Positions 9,879 to 20,590 are shown, counted from the stretch's first letter. The stretch is DNA of 64,000 bases from Sphaerotilus uruguayifluvii (GCF_013294065.1 NZ_JABSNM010000008.1:124001-188000), one strand, 5' to 3'. The notes: generated by a model from the letters alone, not told the origin. Numbers and translations: made by a program.

Positions 9879-11155
9879 TCAGCCCAGCATGTCGGCCCAG
9901 ATGTTGCGCGCCCAGGCCTCGGCGTGCCGGGCCTCGAGCGAGGAGCGCTGCGCCGACAGGCCGCCGGCGCCGGGCACCGGCACGAAGCTGCGCTGCTCCG
10001 GCTGCCAGGCGTGCACGCTGGCGACATGGATGGCCTGGTCCGTGTCGACCAGGCTGTAGCAGACGTTGTTCAGCATCGGCCGGGCATCGGCCTCGAGATC
10101 GAGCAGCTCCGCGACGATGGCCGCGGCGGCGACCTTGGCCTGCGCGTTGGCCATGTGGCCGGACTTGGGCATGCCCGGCGCGATCTGCAGCGCGTCGCCG
10201 AGCACATGCAGGCCGGGCGCGTGCACCGAGCGGAAGTCGCGGAAGTCCACCGGACACCAGCGCCCGTTGGCGGTGGCCAGGCCGGCGTGCACGGCCAGGT
10301 CGCCGGCACGCATGTCCGGCAGCAGGTTGATGACGTCGGCGCGCAGGTCCTCCTGGACCTCGAAGCGCAGCGTCATCGTGCGGGCGTCGACGCCGGTGAC
10401 GCGGTGCTGCGGCCGGTACTCGATCATGCCCGGGTGCAGATCCTTCCAGGCCTGGCGGAACAGCGCCGCCTTGGAGGTGATGTCCGGATTGGCGTCGAGC
10501 ACCAGCACCTTCGCGCGCGGGTGGGTGCGGCGCAGCCGGGCGGCGATCAGGCAGGCGCGCTCGTAGGGCCCGGGCGGGCAGCGGTAGGGCGCCTCGGGAA
10601 TGGCGATGACGCAGGTGCCGCCGTCGGGCATCGCCTCGATCTGCCGCGCCAGCGCCAGCGTCTCCGGGCCGGCCTTCCAGGCGTGCAGCACGCGGCCCTC
10701 GTCATGCGCGGCCTTCAGGCCCTCGATGCGGTCCCACAGGAAATCGACGCCCGGCGCCAGCACCAGCCGGTCGTAGCCGAGCCGCTCGCCGCCGGCCAGC
10801 GTCGCTGTCCGGCGCTGCGCGTCGATCGCCACGACACGGTCCTGCACCCGCCGCACGCCGTGGCGCGCGCTCAGCCGCTCATAGGACAGCGTGATGTCGT
10901 CGAGCGTGCGCAGGCCGCCGATCACCAGGTTCGACACCGGGCAGGACACCAGATGCGGATTCGGCTCGACCAGCGTCACGTCGACGGCCTGGTCCGACAG
11001 CAGCCGCAGGTACCGGGCCGCGGTCGCGCCGGCATAGCCGCCGCCGACGACCAGCACGCGCGCCCGTGCCAGCGCCGAGCCGCGCGGCGCGGCGCAGCCG
11101 TTCAGGCCGGTCACGCCGGCGGCCATCAGGGCCTGGAGACAGCGGCGGCGGCGCA

Positions 11156-11156
<1 letters not shown>
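9879..11156 (-). CDS. fccB: Sulfide dehydrogenase flavoprotein subunit (FccB/SoxF type)
   Basis: This 425-residue FAD-dependent oxidoreductase oxidises sulfide to sulfane sulfur and passes electrons to its cytochrome subunit. Visible features are a twin-arginine-type leader (RRRRCLQAL) with Cys21 in a lipobox-like LNGC, the FAD-binding GGGYAG (residues 38-43), SCPVSNLVIGG (71-81) holding a conserved Cys of flavocytochrome c, and YRCPPGPYERACL (about 181-193). The FAD-contact segment LGDALQI and a C-terminal FCSD flavin-binding domain follow. The start at 11156 overlaps the fccA stop by one base (TGATG). The neighbouring soxYZ genes support a role in sulfide oxidation. Confidence 0.9.
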
Positions 11157-12665
<1,509 letters not shown>

Positions 12666-12670
12666 GGCCC

Positions 12671-13087
12671 TCAGCGGGACTGCCGCGCCGCCTGCGTGCG
12701 GCCGCCCCAGCCCCAGTCGTCGGCCGGCAGCTCGAGCACGCTGACATAGCTGGCCTCGACCAGCGCATCCGGCAGCGCGCGTCGCAGCGTGTCCCAGGCG
12801 GCGGCGATCCAGTCGGCCTTCTGCTGCGCGGTGTTGGTGCCCGCGGTGATGCGGATCTCCAGCGCGAAGGTGGAGCGCGCCGGGCCGGCCTCGGCCGCGG
12901 AGCCGGGCGGCTCGACCGGCTCGCCGCCGAGGGTCCAGCCGATCGGCTCGGCCAGCACCGCGACCGCGGTCAGCGAGCGCTTCTTGCCGAGCAGCCGCTC
13001 GGTGTGGTCGGTCAGCTCGCGGGCGATGGCGTGGCGCTGCTCGGGCTGCGTCAGCGCCGGCCAGGTGCTCAGGGTCAGCAGGGGCAT
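12671..13087 (-). CDS. Tautomerase-family protein (4-oxalocrotonate tautomerase-like)
   Basis: This 138-residue protein begins Met-Pro, so the mature N-terminal Pro needed for tautomerase catalysis is available. It is followed by LLTLSTWPALTQPEQRHAIA, the beta-strand and helix of this superfamily. A second such unit begins near residue 73 (TFALEIRITAG), so the protein looks like a fused two-unit form. The substrate is unknown. It overlaps the small upstream gene by 13 bases and is translated from it in series. A divergent LysR gene lies just beyond. Confidence 0.7.
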   Translation of the reverse strand: MPLLTLSTWPALTQPEQRHAIARELTDHTERLLGKKRSLTAVAVLAEPIGWTLGGEPVEPPGSAAEAGPARSTFALEIRITAGTNTAQQKADWIAAAWDTLRRALPDALVEASYVSVLELPADDWGWGGRTQAARQSR

Positions 13088-13284
13088 CGCTGCTCTCCGG
13101 TGCGCTGGGAGGGGGTGGGTTGCGCGGGCTGCACAGGTGGCGTGACGGGCCGGCCTTGGCCTGGCGCTTGGCGCCACAGCAGGGTCAGCAGGCGATCCAG
13201 TCCGGTGGCGATGGCCTGGCGGCGCAGGCGCTGCGCCTCGTGGCGGTGGTGATCGAAATCGATCTGGAGCGGCGGTCGGGGCAT
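13075..13284 (-). CDS. Small hypothetical protein coupled to tautomerase
   Basis: This 69-residue protein has a basic, helical N-terminal half (IDFDHHRHEAQRLRRQAIA) and a Pro/Gln-rich tail ending CPC. I do not recognise the family. Support for a real gene is GGGAGAT upstream of the ATG, the 13-base overlap with the tautomerase gene, and its position as first gene opposite a LysR regulator. Confidence 0.6.
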   Translation of the reverse strand: MPRPPLQIDFDHHRHEAQRLRRQAIATGLDRLLTLLWRQAPGQGRPVTPPVQPAQPTPSQRTGEQRCPC

Positions 13285-13326
13285 GGCGATCTCCCGTGGA
13301 ACATGGCGCTAGACTAGGTTTCACGC

Positions 13327-13340
13327 CTGTCCGGGGACAG
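13327..13340. promoter_or_regulatory. Palindrome in divergent promoter region
   Basis: CTGTCC-GG-GGACAG is a perfect 6-base inverted repeat lying between the tautomerase pair and the divergent LysR gene (13366). It is a possible LysR-type operator, 26 bases from the regulator start. Confidence 0.35.
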
Positions 13341-13365
13341 CCTCATCCGTGCCCAGCGCCTTTGC

Positions 13366-14307
13366 ATGCCGAGCAAAACCCGTCCTGATGCCCCTGCGCC
13401 CGAGGCGCCCGGCCATGCCGCGCCGGCCGATCTGGCGCTGTTCGTGCGCGTGGCCGAGCTGGGCTCGTTCTCGGCGGTGGCGCGCGAGCGCGACGGCGTG
13501 GCCTCGCAGGTGTCGCGTGCGGTCGACCGGCTGGAGGCGATCTATCGGGTGCGGCTGCTGCGCCGCTCGACCCATGGCCTGAGCCTGACGCCGGAGGGCG
13601 GCACGCTGCTTCAGCACGCCCGCCAGGTGCTGGCCGCGCTGGGCGATCTGGCCGACGAGCTGTCGGCGCGGCGCGAGCGTGCCAGCGGCGTCGTGCGGCT
13701 GGCGGTCAGCCCGGCGCTGGCGCAGTGCTTCGTCGTGCCGGCCCTGCCGGCGCTGGCGGCGCGACATCCCGACCTGCGCATCGAGCTGCATGCCGACGAC
13801 CGCATCGTCGATCTGGCGGCCGAAGGCTTCGATGTCGCGCTGCGCACCAACCATCTGCGCCACGAGGGGCTGGTGGCGCGCCGGGTCGGGCGCTTCCGGC
13901 GCATCGTCTGCGCGGCGCCGGCGCTGCTGGCGCGGCTGGGCACGCCGCAGACGCCGGTCGATCTGGCGCGCTTTCCGCTCGTCACGCACCTGAACGCCGG
14001 GCATCTGAACCGCTGGACCTTCCTGATCGAGGGCGAGCGCCGGCCCTGGCCGGTGAGCGGCCGCTTCAGCGCCAACACCACCTGGCTCGGGCTCGAGATG
14101 GTGCGCGCGGGCCTCGGCCTGGGCTGGCACAGCACGCTGCTGGTGGCGCCGCTGCTGGCGCGCGGCGAGCTGGTCGAGGTGCTGGCGCCGTTCCGCGATC
14201 CGGGCTGGGCGCCGGTCTGGGCGGTGATGCTGCCCGAGCGCGACCGGCTGCCGCGCATCCGGGCGGTGGTCGACTTCCTGGCCGAGGCGATGCGCGAGGC
14301 CGGCTGA
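13366..14307 (+). CDS. LysR-family transcriptional regulator
   Basis: This 313-residue protein has an N-terminal helix-turn-helix from about residue 20 (LALFVRVAELGSFSAVARE) preceded by a Pro/Ala-rich leader. A substrate-binding domain starts near residue 105 (GVVRLAVSPALAQCFVVPAL). It belongs to the CrgA/DmlR-like branch by its overall pattern. It is divergent from the small-protein/tautomerase pair and is the likely regulator of it. The ATG at 13366 is used; the first 20 residues may be dispensable. Confidence 0.85.
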   Translation: MPSKTRPDAPAPEAPGHAAPADLALFVRVAELGSFSAVARERDGVASQVSRAVDRLEAIYRVRLLRRSTHGLSLTPEGGTLLQHARQVLAALGDLADELSARRERASGVVRLAVSPALAQCFVVPALPALAARHPDLRIELHADDRIVDLAAEGFDVALRTNHLRHEGLVARRVGRFRRIVCAAPALLARLGTPQTPVDLARFPLVTHLNAGHLNRWTFLIEGERRPWPVSGRFSANTTWLGLEMVRAGLGLGWHSTLLVAPLLARGELVEVLAPFRDPGWAPVWAVMLPERDRLPRIRAVVDFLAEAMREAG

Positions 14308-14329
14308 TCCTGCCGGTCCTGCTGACCGA

Positions 14330-15577
14330 TCAGGCGATCCGCGGGCCGCGCCCGATCTCCTCGACCAGCGCCACCTGGCCCGGCAGGCAGACCCGGCGCA
14401 GGTCGTAGCGGTGCACGACCGTCTCGCGCGCGGTGCTGCGGATCGCGTCATGCGTGCCGGGCGGCGCGGCCAGCGCGTCGGCCATCGTGCGCACCAGGCC
14501 CTCGCGGTCGAAGAAGTCGACCAGCAGGCCGTTGCGGCCGTGCTCGATCACCTCCTCGACCGGCGCGGTGCGCGAGCCGATCACCAGCGCGCCGGCCGAC
14601 ATCGCCTCCAGCATCGACCACGACAGCACGAAGGGGTAGGTCAGGTAGACATGGGCGCGGGTCACCTGGTAGAGCTTCATCAGCTGCGGATGCGGCAGCC
14701 GGCCGACGAAGTGGATGCGCGCGCGCATCGCCTCGTCGAGCTGGGGCGCGATCTCCTCGAGCAGCGTGTCCTGCCAGCTGCGGCCGTCCTGCGGCCGGGC
14801 GCCGTAGGACACGCCGTTGCCGCCGACCATCACCACCTGCACCTGCGGGCGCTCGCGCAGCAGCGCCGGCAGCGCGCGCATGAAGACGTGATAGCCGCGG
14901 TTGGGCTCGAAGTTGCGGTTGATGAAGCTCAGCACCTCGTCGCCGTGGCGCAGGCGCAGCGGGCCGTGCTCGAAGACCGCCTCGGGATCGGGGCGGATCA
15001 GGTCGGTGTCGACGCCGTCGTGCAGCGTGCGGATCTTGTGCTGGAAGGCCGGCGGCACCGTCGAGCGCTGCCAGGCGGTCGGCGACACGCCGGCGTCCAT
15101 CTCGACCAGGCCCTGCAGCAGGTGGGTGTTCTTCGCGCGCAGCCGCAGCCGCGCCTCGATGCCGCGCGGCGGGAACTCCGGATCGAAGGTCACGTCGTGG
15201 CCCTCCCAGCCGTAGAACCATTCGACGAAGTGCAGCTGGCGCGCCTCGGGCCAGATGTCGCGCAGGAACAGCGCCTCGCCCCAGCCGGGATGCACGCAGA
15301 TCACGTCGGGCATGAAGCCGTGCTGCTCGCGCAGCGCCAGCGCGGCGCGCGCGCAGCCTTCGCCGCGCAGCACCTTGGTCTCGTATTCCGCCACCCACGG
15401 ATGGATCTGCGGCGTGCTGCTGCGCGTCACCCTGTAGCGGGTGCAGGTCACGCCGGGCAGCGGCCGCGCGGTGGGCTCGAGCATCAGCGCGCGCACCTCG
15501 TGGCCGGCCTGGGCGAGCGCCGGGGCGAGGTGGACGTACTGGCCGGGAAAGTTCTGGTGGACGAAGAGGATGCGCAT
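14330..15577 (-). CDS. Glycosyltransferase, GT4-like
   Basis: This 415-residue GT-B-fold cytoplasmic enzyme begins MRILFVHQNFPGQYVHLAPA, typical of a group of GT4 sugar transferases. A hinge and nucleotide-sugar region contain LHDGVDTDLIRPD (about residues 186-198) and LSWSMLEAMSAGALVIGS (about 319-336), with the expected Glu/Gly-rich C-terminal loop VEEVIEHGRNGLLVDF. Acceptor and sugar are unknown. It has no obvious operon partner; the CorA-like gene is divergent. Confidence 0.8.
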   Translation of the reverse strand: MRILFVHQNFPGQYVHLAPALAQAGHEVRALMLEPTARPLPGVTCTRYRVTRSSTPQIHPWVAEYETKVLRGEGCARAALALREQHGFMPDVICVHPGWGEALFLRDIWPEARQLHFVEWFYGWEGHDVTFDPEFPPRGIEARLRLRAKNTHLLQGLVEMDAGVSPTAWQRSTVPPAFQHKIRTLHDGVDTDLIRPDPEAVFEHGPLRLRHGDEVLSFINRNFEPNRGYHVFMRALPALLRERPQVQVVMVGGNGVSYGARPQDGRSWQDTLLEEIAPQLDEAMRARIHFVGRLPHPQLMKLYQVTRAHVYLTYPFVLSWSMLEAMSAGALVIGSRTAPVEEVIEHGRNGLLVDFFDREGLVRTMADALAAPPGTHDAIRSTARETVVHRYDLRRVCLPGQVALVEEIGRGPRIA

Positions 15578-15685
15578 GGTGCCGGCCAGTATGCGCAGCC
15601 GCCGGATGTGAAAAAAGGAAGGATCACCGCTTCCCCGCGCGGATGCGGGCAATCCGCATGGGCGGGGGGGATCGGCGCAGGTCCA

Positions 15686-17329
15686 ATGCCGGGCATGACG
15701 ACGATGATCCGACACTTCCGCCAGCGCCTGCTGTGGCCGCTGCAGCTGCTGCCGCGCCAGGACGAGCGGCTGCGCCTGCAGCCCTGGGCCGCGGTGCTCG
15801 AGCGCCCGGGCAGCCCGTGGCGCGAGGCCGCCGAGATGCGCCGCGGCCCGTCGAGCGAGCGCCACTACCAGGAGTTCGTGACCTTCCTGCCGCATGTGCA
15901 GCGCTTTCTCTACGGCGACGGGCCGCGCGCCGGCAGCGCGCGCACCGGCGGCGGCTCGTCGATGCGGGTGCTGCGCCGCGACGACGTGCAGGCGGTGCGC
16001 CTGCGCCTGGCGCCGGACCGGCCGGCGCTGCGGCTGGCGGTCGAGCATGTCGATCTCTATTTCTTCCACGATGTCGACGTGGTGGTGCTGCATGTCGAGG
16101 TCCATGCCGACGAGCTGCCGCTGCCGGTGGCGCAGGAGCTGCTCTACCGTTTCGGCCGCGCCTATCCGCCGGGCTGGGACGGCGAGGGCCAGCCGCTGCA
16201 CTGCGCCAGCGAGGTCGAGTGGCTCGGCGCCGGCGACCGGGCGCTGTGCGCGTCGGACGCGACCGACCGCCAGGCCTTCCTGGACTTCGTCGGCCTGCAC
16301 CGCGCGCCGCGGCTGGCGGCGCACTGGCGCTGGCTGCTGCAGCCGCTGCGCCCGGAGCAGGACGAGGAGCCCGACGACGGCGCCGGCCCGCTGCTGCGGG
16401 TGCGCCAGATCGAGTACCACCGCATGCCGGTGATGGCCTGGCTGGCGCTGGACGATCCGGCCGCGCTGGGCCGCGCCGACTTCATCCGCCTCGGGCTGGT
16501 GGCCGGGCAGGGCAGCGACGGCGAGGCCGAGCTGCCCTTCGCCGAGCGCCATGTCGCCGACTTCGAGGCCCGCCACTGCTACGACCGCTTCTGGCGCCCC
16601 GGCGGCGCGGCGCCCTTCACCCGCTACCTGTGCTGCGGCCACGCGCTGGTGGTGGTCGGGCGCGCGGGCTCGCGCTTCTTCGTCGACCGCGAGCGCGGCG
16701 TGCTGGCGCAGTTCCGCCACCAGCATTTCCTGATGTTCCTGATCGCGCACTTCCAGAAGGCGGCGCTGCTGATGTTCTCCGACCGGCTGGTGGTGGCGCT
16801 CGACGCGCTGGAGATCCGCGACGCCGCCTCGGTCAAGCAGTTCAAGCGGGCGGTGCGCGGCAACTTCGAGACCTTCCTGCGCTTCACCCACCGCTACTGG
16901 TTCCACGACCTCGCCGAGCAGGCGCAGACCCGCGCGCTCTACCGCCTGTGCGCCGACCACCTCGGGCTGGACGCGCTGCACCCGGAGGTGCGCGAGCGCA
17001 TCAGCGAGATGAACACCTACCTCGACACCGACAGCCTGCGCCGTCAGGCCAACACCGTGGTGCGGCTGACGGTGGTGACGATCGCCGGCCTGATCGGCAC
17101 GCTGTCGACCGGCTTTCTCGGCATGAACCTGCTCGACGAGGCCGGCTCGTCCTGGCCGCGGCGGCTGCTGATCTTCGCCGTCACGCTGGCGGTCTCGCTG
17201 CTGCTGACCGGCTACATGATCGTGCGCTCCAAGCGCCTGTCGGACTTTCTCGACCTGCTGTCGGACGAGCGGCTGACGCTGGGCGACAAGCTCGGGCTGG
17301 CGCGCGGGCCGCGCCCGCCGCGCGCGTGA
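15686..17329 (+). CDS. CorA-like membrane protein with GMN motif
   Basis: This roughly 547-residue protein has a large soluble N-terminal part and two C-terminal membrane helices (about residues 459-478 and 496-515). Between them sits FLGMNLLDE, the GMN signature of CorA Mg2+/Co2+ channels (near residue 480). The helix before the membrane contains ERISEMNTYLDTDSLRRQA, as in the CorA stalk. It is much longer than standard CorA (about 320), and the N-terminal half is not one I recognise. The start could also be 15695 or 15704. Its stop abuts the stop of the convergent EF-G-like gene. Confidence 0.65.
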   Translation: MPGMTTMIRHFRQRLLWPLQLLPRQDERLRLQPWAAVLERPGSPWREAAEMRRGPSSERHYQEFVTFLPHVQRFLYGDGPRAGSARTGGGSSMRVLRRDDVQAVRLRLAPDRPALRLAVEHVDLYFFHDVDVVVLHVEVHADELPLPVAQELLYRFGRAYPPGWDGEGQPLHCASEVEWLGAGDRALCASDATDRQAFLDFVGLHRAPRLAAHWRWLLQPLRPEQDEEPDDGAGPLLRVRQIEYHRMPVMAWLALDDPAALGRADFIRLGLVAGQGSDGEAELPFAERHVADFEARHCYDRFWRPGGAAPFTRYLCCGHALVVVGRAGSRFFVDRERGVLAQFRHQHFLMFLIAHFQKAALLMFSDRLVVALDALEIRDAASVKQFKRAVRGNFETFLRFTHRYWFHDLAEQAQTRALYRLCADHLGLDALHPEVRERISEMNTYLDTDSLRRQANTVVRLTVVTIAGLIGTLSTGFLGMNLLDEAGSSWPRRLLIFAVTLAVSLLLTGYMIVRSKRLSDFLDLLSDERLTLGDKLGLARGPRPPRA

Positions 17330-19387
17330 TCAGTCCTCGTCCTTCAGCTCGAAGCGCCGGGTCATCTCCGCCTGCACATGCGCGGGCACGACGTCGAAGT
17401 GCGCCAGCGCCAGCGTGTAGCGGCCCTCGCCGCGGGTCAGCGAGCTGAGCCGCGTCTGGTAGCCCGACAGCTCGGCCAGCGGCACGCGCGCCCGCACCCG
17501 CGCCTGGCCGGCGGCCAGCGTGTCGGTGCCGCGCACCTCGCCGCGGCGCGAGGCCAGATCGCCGGTCAGGTCGCCGATGCGCGCCTCGGGCGCGGTGATC
17601 TCGACGTCGACGATCGGCTCGAGCACGATCGGCGAGGCTTCGCGCATCGCCTGCACGAAGGCCTTGCGGCCGGCGGCGACGAAGGCGACCTCCTTGCTGT
17701 CGACGCTGTGGTGCCTGCCGTCGAGCACCGTCACGCGCACGTCGACGACCGGATGGCCGGCGATGACCCCGGCCTCCATCGCCTGGCGCACGCCCTTCTC
17801 GACCGCCGGGATGAACACGCCGGGAATCGCGCCGCCGCGCACCCTGTCGACGAACTCGAAGCCGGCGCCGCGCGGCAGCGGCTCGACCTGCAGATGCACC
17901 TCGCCGAACTGGCCGGCGCCGCCGGTCTGCTTGCGGTGGCGGTGCTGGGCCTGCGCGGCTGCGGTCAGCGTCTCGCGGTAGGCGATGCGCGGCGGCGCGG
18001 TCTCGACCTCGACATGGTGGACCTCGCGCAGCCGCTCCAGCATCACGCGCAGGTGCAGCTCGCCGAGCCCGAACACCACCGTCTCGCGGGTCGCGCTGAC
18101 CTGCTCGATCTTCAGGCACGGATCCTCGGCGGCCAGCCGCGCCAGCACCTCGGCCAGGCGCTGCTCGTCGCCGTGGCGCCGCGGCTTCAGCGCCAGACCG
18201 TGCACCGGCACGGGAAAGTCGAGCGGCTTCAGATGGATGTGGTCGTCCTCGGCGGCGTCGTGCAGCACCGCGTCGAAGGCGATCTCGTCGATCTTCGCGA
18301 CCGCGACGATCTCGCCGGGGCCGGCGCTGCGGATCTCGGTCGCCTCCTTGCCCTGCAGCCGCAGCAGATGGCCGACCTTGAAGGGCTTGCGGCCGTCGCC
18401 GACGTAGAGCTGCGTGCCCGGCGTGATCGTGCCCTGGTGCACCCGCATCACGCCGAGCCGGCCGACGTAGGGATCGATCGCGACCTTGAAGACATGCGCG
18501 AGCACATGCTGCGCCGGGTCGACCCGGGCGTGCATCGGCCGGGCGTCGGCGCCTTCGCCCTTCAGGAAGTCGGGCAGGTTGCCCTCGGTCGGGTCGGGCA
18601 GCAGCTGCACGATCACGTCGAGCAGCGCCGCGACGCCGGCCCCGGTGCGTGCCGAGGTGAAGACCACCGGAATCAGATGGCCCTCGCGCAGCGCCTGCTC
18701 CAGCGGCGCGTGCAGCTCGCGCGCATCGACATCGCCCTCGTTCAGGTAGCGCTCGACGAACTCGCCGTCGACCTCGACGACCTGCTCGACCAGCGCGCGG
18801 TGCGCCGCGGCGACCGAGGAGAAGTCCGCCTCGTGGCCCGGTTCCGCCTCGGGCGCGAACCAGCAGTCGACCACCTCGCGCCCGCCGGCGGCCGGCAGGT
18901 TCAGCGGCAGGCATTCGCGGCCGAAGGTCGTCTGCAGCGCGGCCAGCAGCGCCGCGCAGTCGACCCCGGGCATGTCGATGCGGTTGACGATGATCATCCG
19001 GTCGAGCTGGCGACCGGCCGCCCAATCCATCATCCGCACCGCCATCGGCTCGATGCCGGCGACCGCGTCGACGACGATCGCCGCCGTCTCGACCGCCTCG
19101 AGCGCCGGCAGCGACTGGCCGAGGAAGTCGGCGCTTCCGGGCGTGTCGAGCAGGTGGACGAGATGGTCGTCATGCGTCAGGTGCATCGTGCTGGTGGCCA
19201 GCGAGTGCTGCATCCGGCGCTCGACCGGATCGAAGTCGCTGACGGTGCTGCCGCGATCGACGCTGCCGGCGGCGCCGATCATGCCGGCGCGCTGCAGCAG
19301 CGCCTCGGCCAGCGTGGTCTTGCCGGCGCCGCCGGGGCCGACCAGCGCGAGCGTGCGGATGCGGGAGACGGAGGACGGCGTGGACAT
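17330..19387 (-). CDS. Elongation factor G-like GTPase (EF-G2 type)
   Basis: This 685-residue translational GTPase has the EF-G domain order. The P-loop is GPGGAGKTTL (residues 18-27) in place of the GHVDHGKTT of canonical EF-G; G3 is DTPGSADF and G4 is NRID where EF-G has NKMD. The domain IV loop HRHRKQTGGAGQFGEV is present. This atypical G domain marks the EF-G-like paralogue found beside true FusA in many bacteria, and its precise role is not settled. The ATG at 19387 has GAGGAGA upstream. Bases 19388-19690 upstream show no gene. Confidence 0.85.
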   Translation of the reverse strand: MSTPSSVSRIRTLALVGPGGAGKTTLAEALLQRAGMIGAAGSVDRGSTVSDFDPVERRMQHSLATSTMHLTHDDHLVHLLDTPGSADFLGQSLPALEAVETAAIVVDAVAGIEPMAVRMMDWAAGRQLDRMIIVNRIDMPGVDCAALLAALQTTFGRECLPLNLPAAGGREVVDCWFAPEAEPGHEADFSSVAAAHRALVEQVVEVDGEFVERYLNEGDVDARELHAPLEQALREGHLIPVVFTSARTGAGVAALLDVIVQLLPDPTEGNLPDFLKGEGADARPMHARVDPAQHVLAHVFKVAIDPYVGRLGVMRVHQGTITPGTQLYVGDGRKPFKVGHLLRLQGKEATEIRSAGPGEIVAVAKIDEIAFDAVLHDAAEDDHIHLKPLDFPVPVHGLALKPRRHGDEQRLAEVLARLAAEDPCLKIEQVSATRETVVFGLGELHLRVMLERLREVHHVEVETAPPRIAYRETLTAAAQAQHRHRKQTGGAGQFGEVHLQVEPLPRGAGFEFVDRVRGGAIPGVFIPAVEKGVRQAMEAGVIAGHPVVDVRVTVLDGRHHSVDSKEVAFVAAGRKAFVQAMREASPIVLEPIVDVEITAPEARIGDLTGDLASRRGEVRGTDTLAAGQARVRARVPLAELSGYQTRLSSLTRGEGRYTLALAHFDVVPAHVQAEMTRRFELKDED

Positions 19388-19690
19388 CGTGACTCTCCTC
19401 GAGGGCGTGGACCGGATGCGGTTCACCCTACGCCGATCCCCCAGGCTCGGCAAGCCGCCCGGTCAAGCCGGTGCCCGATGCGGGCACTCGGCAGGGGGCG
19501 GCCGGACTTGAGTTCCAGGGCGTACCGATGAAGGGGACTGTCCGGGGGCTTCTCGGCCGGACGCGCGACGGGGGCCGCGGGACGATGGGGGCGATGGATG
19601 GATGACGGCGGCCCTGCACGATGACCCGCACCCGTTCACGCCGGCCGCGGGATCGGGCCATGCCGGCGTCCCCGCCTTGCCCGGGAGGGC

Positions 19691-19723
19691 AGGAAGAAAA
19701 AAGGCCCGCGTGAAGCGGGCCTT
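19691..19723 (-). terminator. Rho-independent terminator, minus strand
   Basis: A 9-base stem, AAGGCCCGC (19701-19709) with GCGGGCCTT (19715-19723), has a 5-base loop. On the minus strand it is followed by TTTTTTCTTCC. It ends transcription of the small membrane protein and DUF-like gene at 19.8-20.3 kb. The remainder of 19388-19797 contains nothing else I can support. Confidence 0.85.
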
Positions 19724-19797
19724 CTGCATAGGTCGAAGATAGGAAGAACAGAAAGATAATATCAGGAGAGATCAGTAATATGGAAAGTGTCGCCCTG

Positions 19798-19893
19798 TCA
19801 TTCCCGGACCCGGCGGGAAGCCCGCGACCAGCGCCAGAGCAGGAAGACGAATATCGTCGCGGAAACCAGCGTGATGGCGGAAAGATCGTCCAT
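19798..19893 (-). CDS. 31-residue single-span membrane protein
   Basis: The short frame encodes an acidic start (MDDLSA), one hydrophobic helix (residues 7-20, ending VFLLW) and a strongly basic tail (RWSRASRRVRE). This is the architecture of small bacterial membrane proteins oriented with the C terminus in the cytoplasm. A CAGGA sits 9 bases before the ATG. It lies 39 bases behind the gene at 19933 and before the terminator at 19691-19723, so it is probably the second cistron of that transcript. Its function is unknown. Confidence 0.5.
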   Translation of the reverse strand: MDDLSAITLVSATIFVFLLWRWSRASRRVRE

Positions 19894-19932
19894 GGAAGAA
19901 TATCCTGCGATGATGACGTGACAATGATGGTT

Positions 19933-20337
19933 TCATGAAACCGTGCCGGGCGGGGAGCGCCGGCTGCTGTAGCGCGGAATCTGCATGCCCAGCAGCCATT
20001 CCGCGTGGCTGACGCGACCGGGTGCGGTGCTGACCGCCCGGTAGCCCTGCGCGATCAGGCGGCGCAGGTGGCGCCGGTTGGCGCGCGGCGCCATCAGGAT
20101 CTGACCGGCCAGCGGCAGCACCAGACAGACCAGCGCACCGCTCCAGTCGCGCCGGCGCGCCATCGCCAGCGGTCCGAACAGCAGCACCGGCCAGGCGTAG
20201 CCGATCGGCGCGTGGCATTCCCGACCGCTGGCCGGATGACGCATGAGCAGCCGCTTCGGCGCGGCAGCAGCCGCTGCCGGTGCCGGCGGGCTGGACGTCA
20301 TCGGCGGCTCGGCCGCGGGCGGGAGGGTCTCGGGCAT
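19933..20337 (-). CDS. Small membrane protein, DUF2628-like
   Basis: This 134-residue protein has a Pro/Ala-rich N terminus (residues 1-27), then HPASGRECHAPIGYAWPVLLFGP and a second hydrophobic segment LVCLVLPLAGQILMAP, giving two membrane helices. A basic C terminus ends near PRYSSRRSPPGTVS. The pattern of a short polar motif leading into a helix with PLAMARRRDW resembles DUF2628 proteins; the assignment is tentative. It would be transcribed from the promoter at 20451-20479 with a leader of about 107 bases. Confidence 0.6.
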   Translation of the reverse strand: MPETLPPAAEPPMTSSPPAPAAAAAAPKRLLMRHPASGRECHAPIGYAWPVLLFGPLAMARRRDWSGALVCLVLPLAGQILMAPRANRRHLRRLIAQGYRAVSTAPGRVSHAEWLLGMQIPRYSSRRSPPGTVS

Positions 20338-20450
20338 GGCGGTCGGTGATCCTGGGGGCGTGTCCTTGTCATTTCCGCGAGGAAATGGGCGAAGCCTTTT
20401 CCTGTCGACACAGGTTCAGGTCGGAGCGGGTCTTGAAAAAATGTAAAGCC

Positions 20451-20479
20451 AGTATTGATACGGGACAACCCTTAGTCAA
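20451..20479 (-). promoter_or_regulatory. Sigma-70-like promoter
   Basis: On the minus strand, TTGACT (20479-20474), 17 bases, and AATACT (20456-20451) form one of the best housekeeping-type promoters in the window. It would transcribe the membrane-protein gene starting at 20337. The stretch 20338-20701 is otherwise without a convincing gene; it holds this promoter, the leader, and the hairpin at 20571. Confidence 0.6.
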
Positions 20480-20564
20480 GGGGAGTGATTTGCGGTGTCG
20501 GTCTGGACCGGACCGGAAAATCTTGAGGCCGGCCCTGGAATGGGTCGGGAAATGCACCGTGAAA

Positions 20565-20590
20565 AGGACGGCGCCCCCGTTCGGGGGCGC
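20565..20590 (-). terminator. Possible terminator of ABM-protein gene
   Basis: An 8-base GC stem, GCGCCCCC with GGGGGCGC (20571-20590), has a 4-base loop. On the minus strand it is followed by CGTCCTTTTC, so the U tract is short and interrupted. It would end transcription from the gene at 20702-21040. Confidence 0.5.

Noticed and set aside
20401-20414. LexA-like box CTGT...ACAG
   Set aside because: The spacer is 4 bases, not the 8 of a LexA site, and it lies in a leader far downstream of the promoter.
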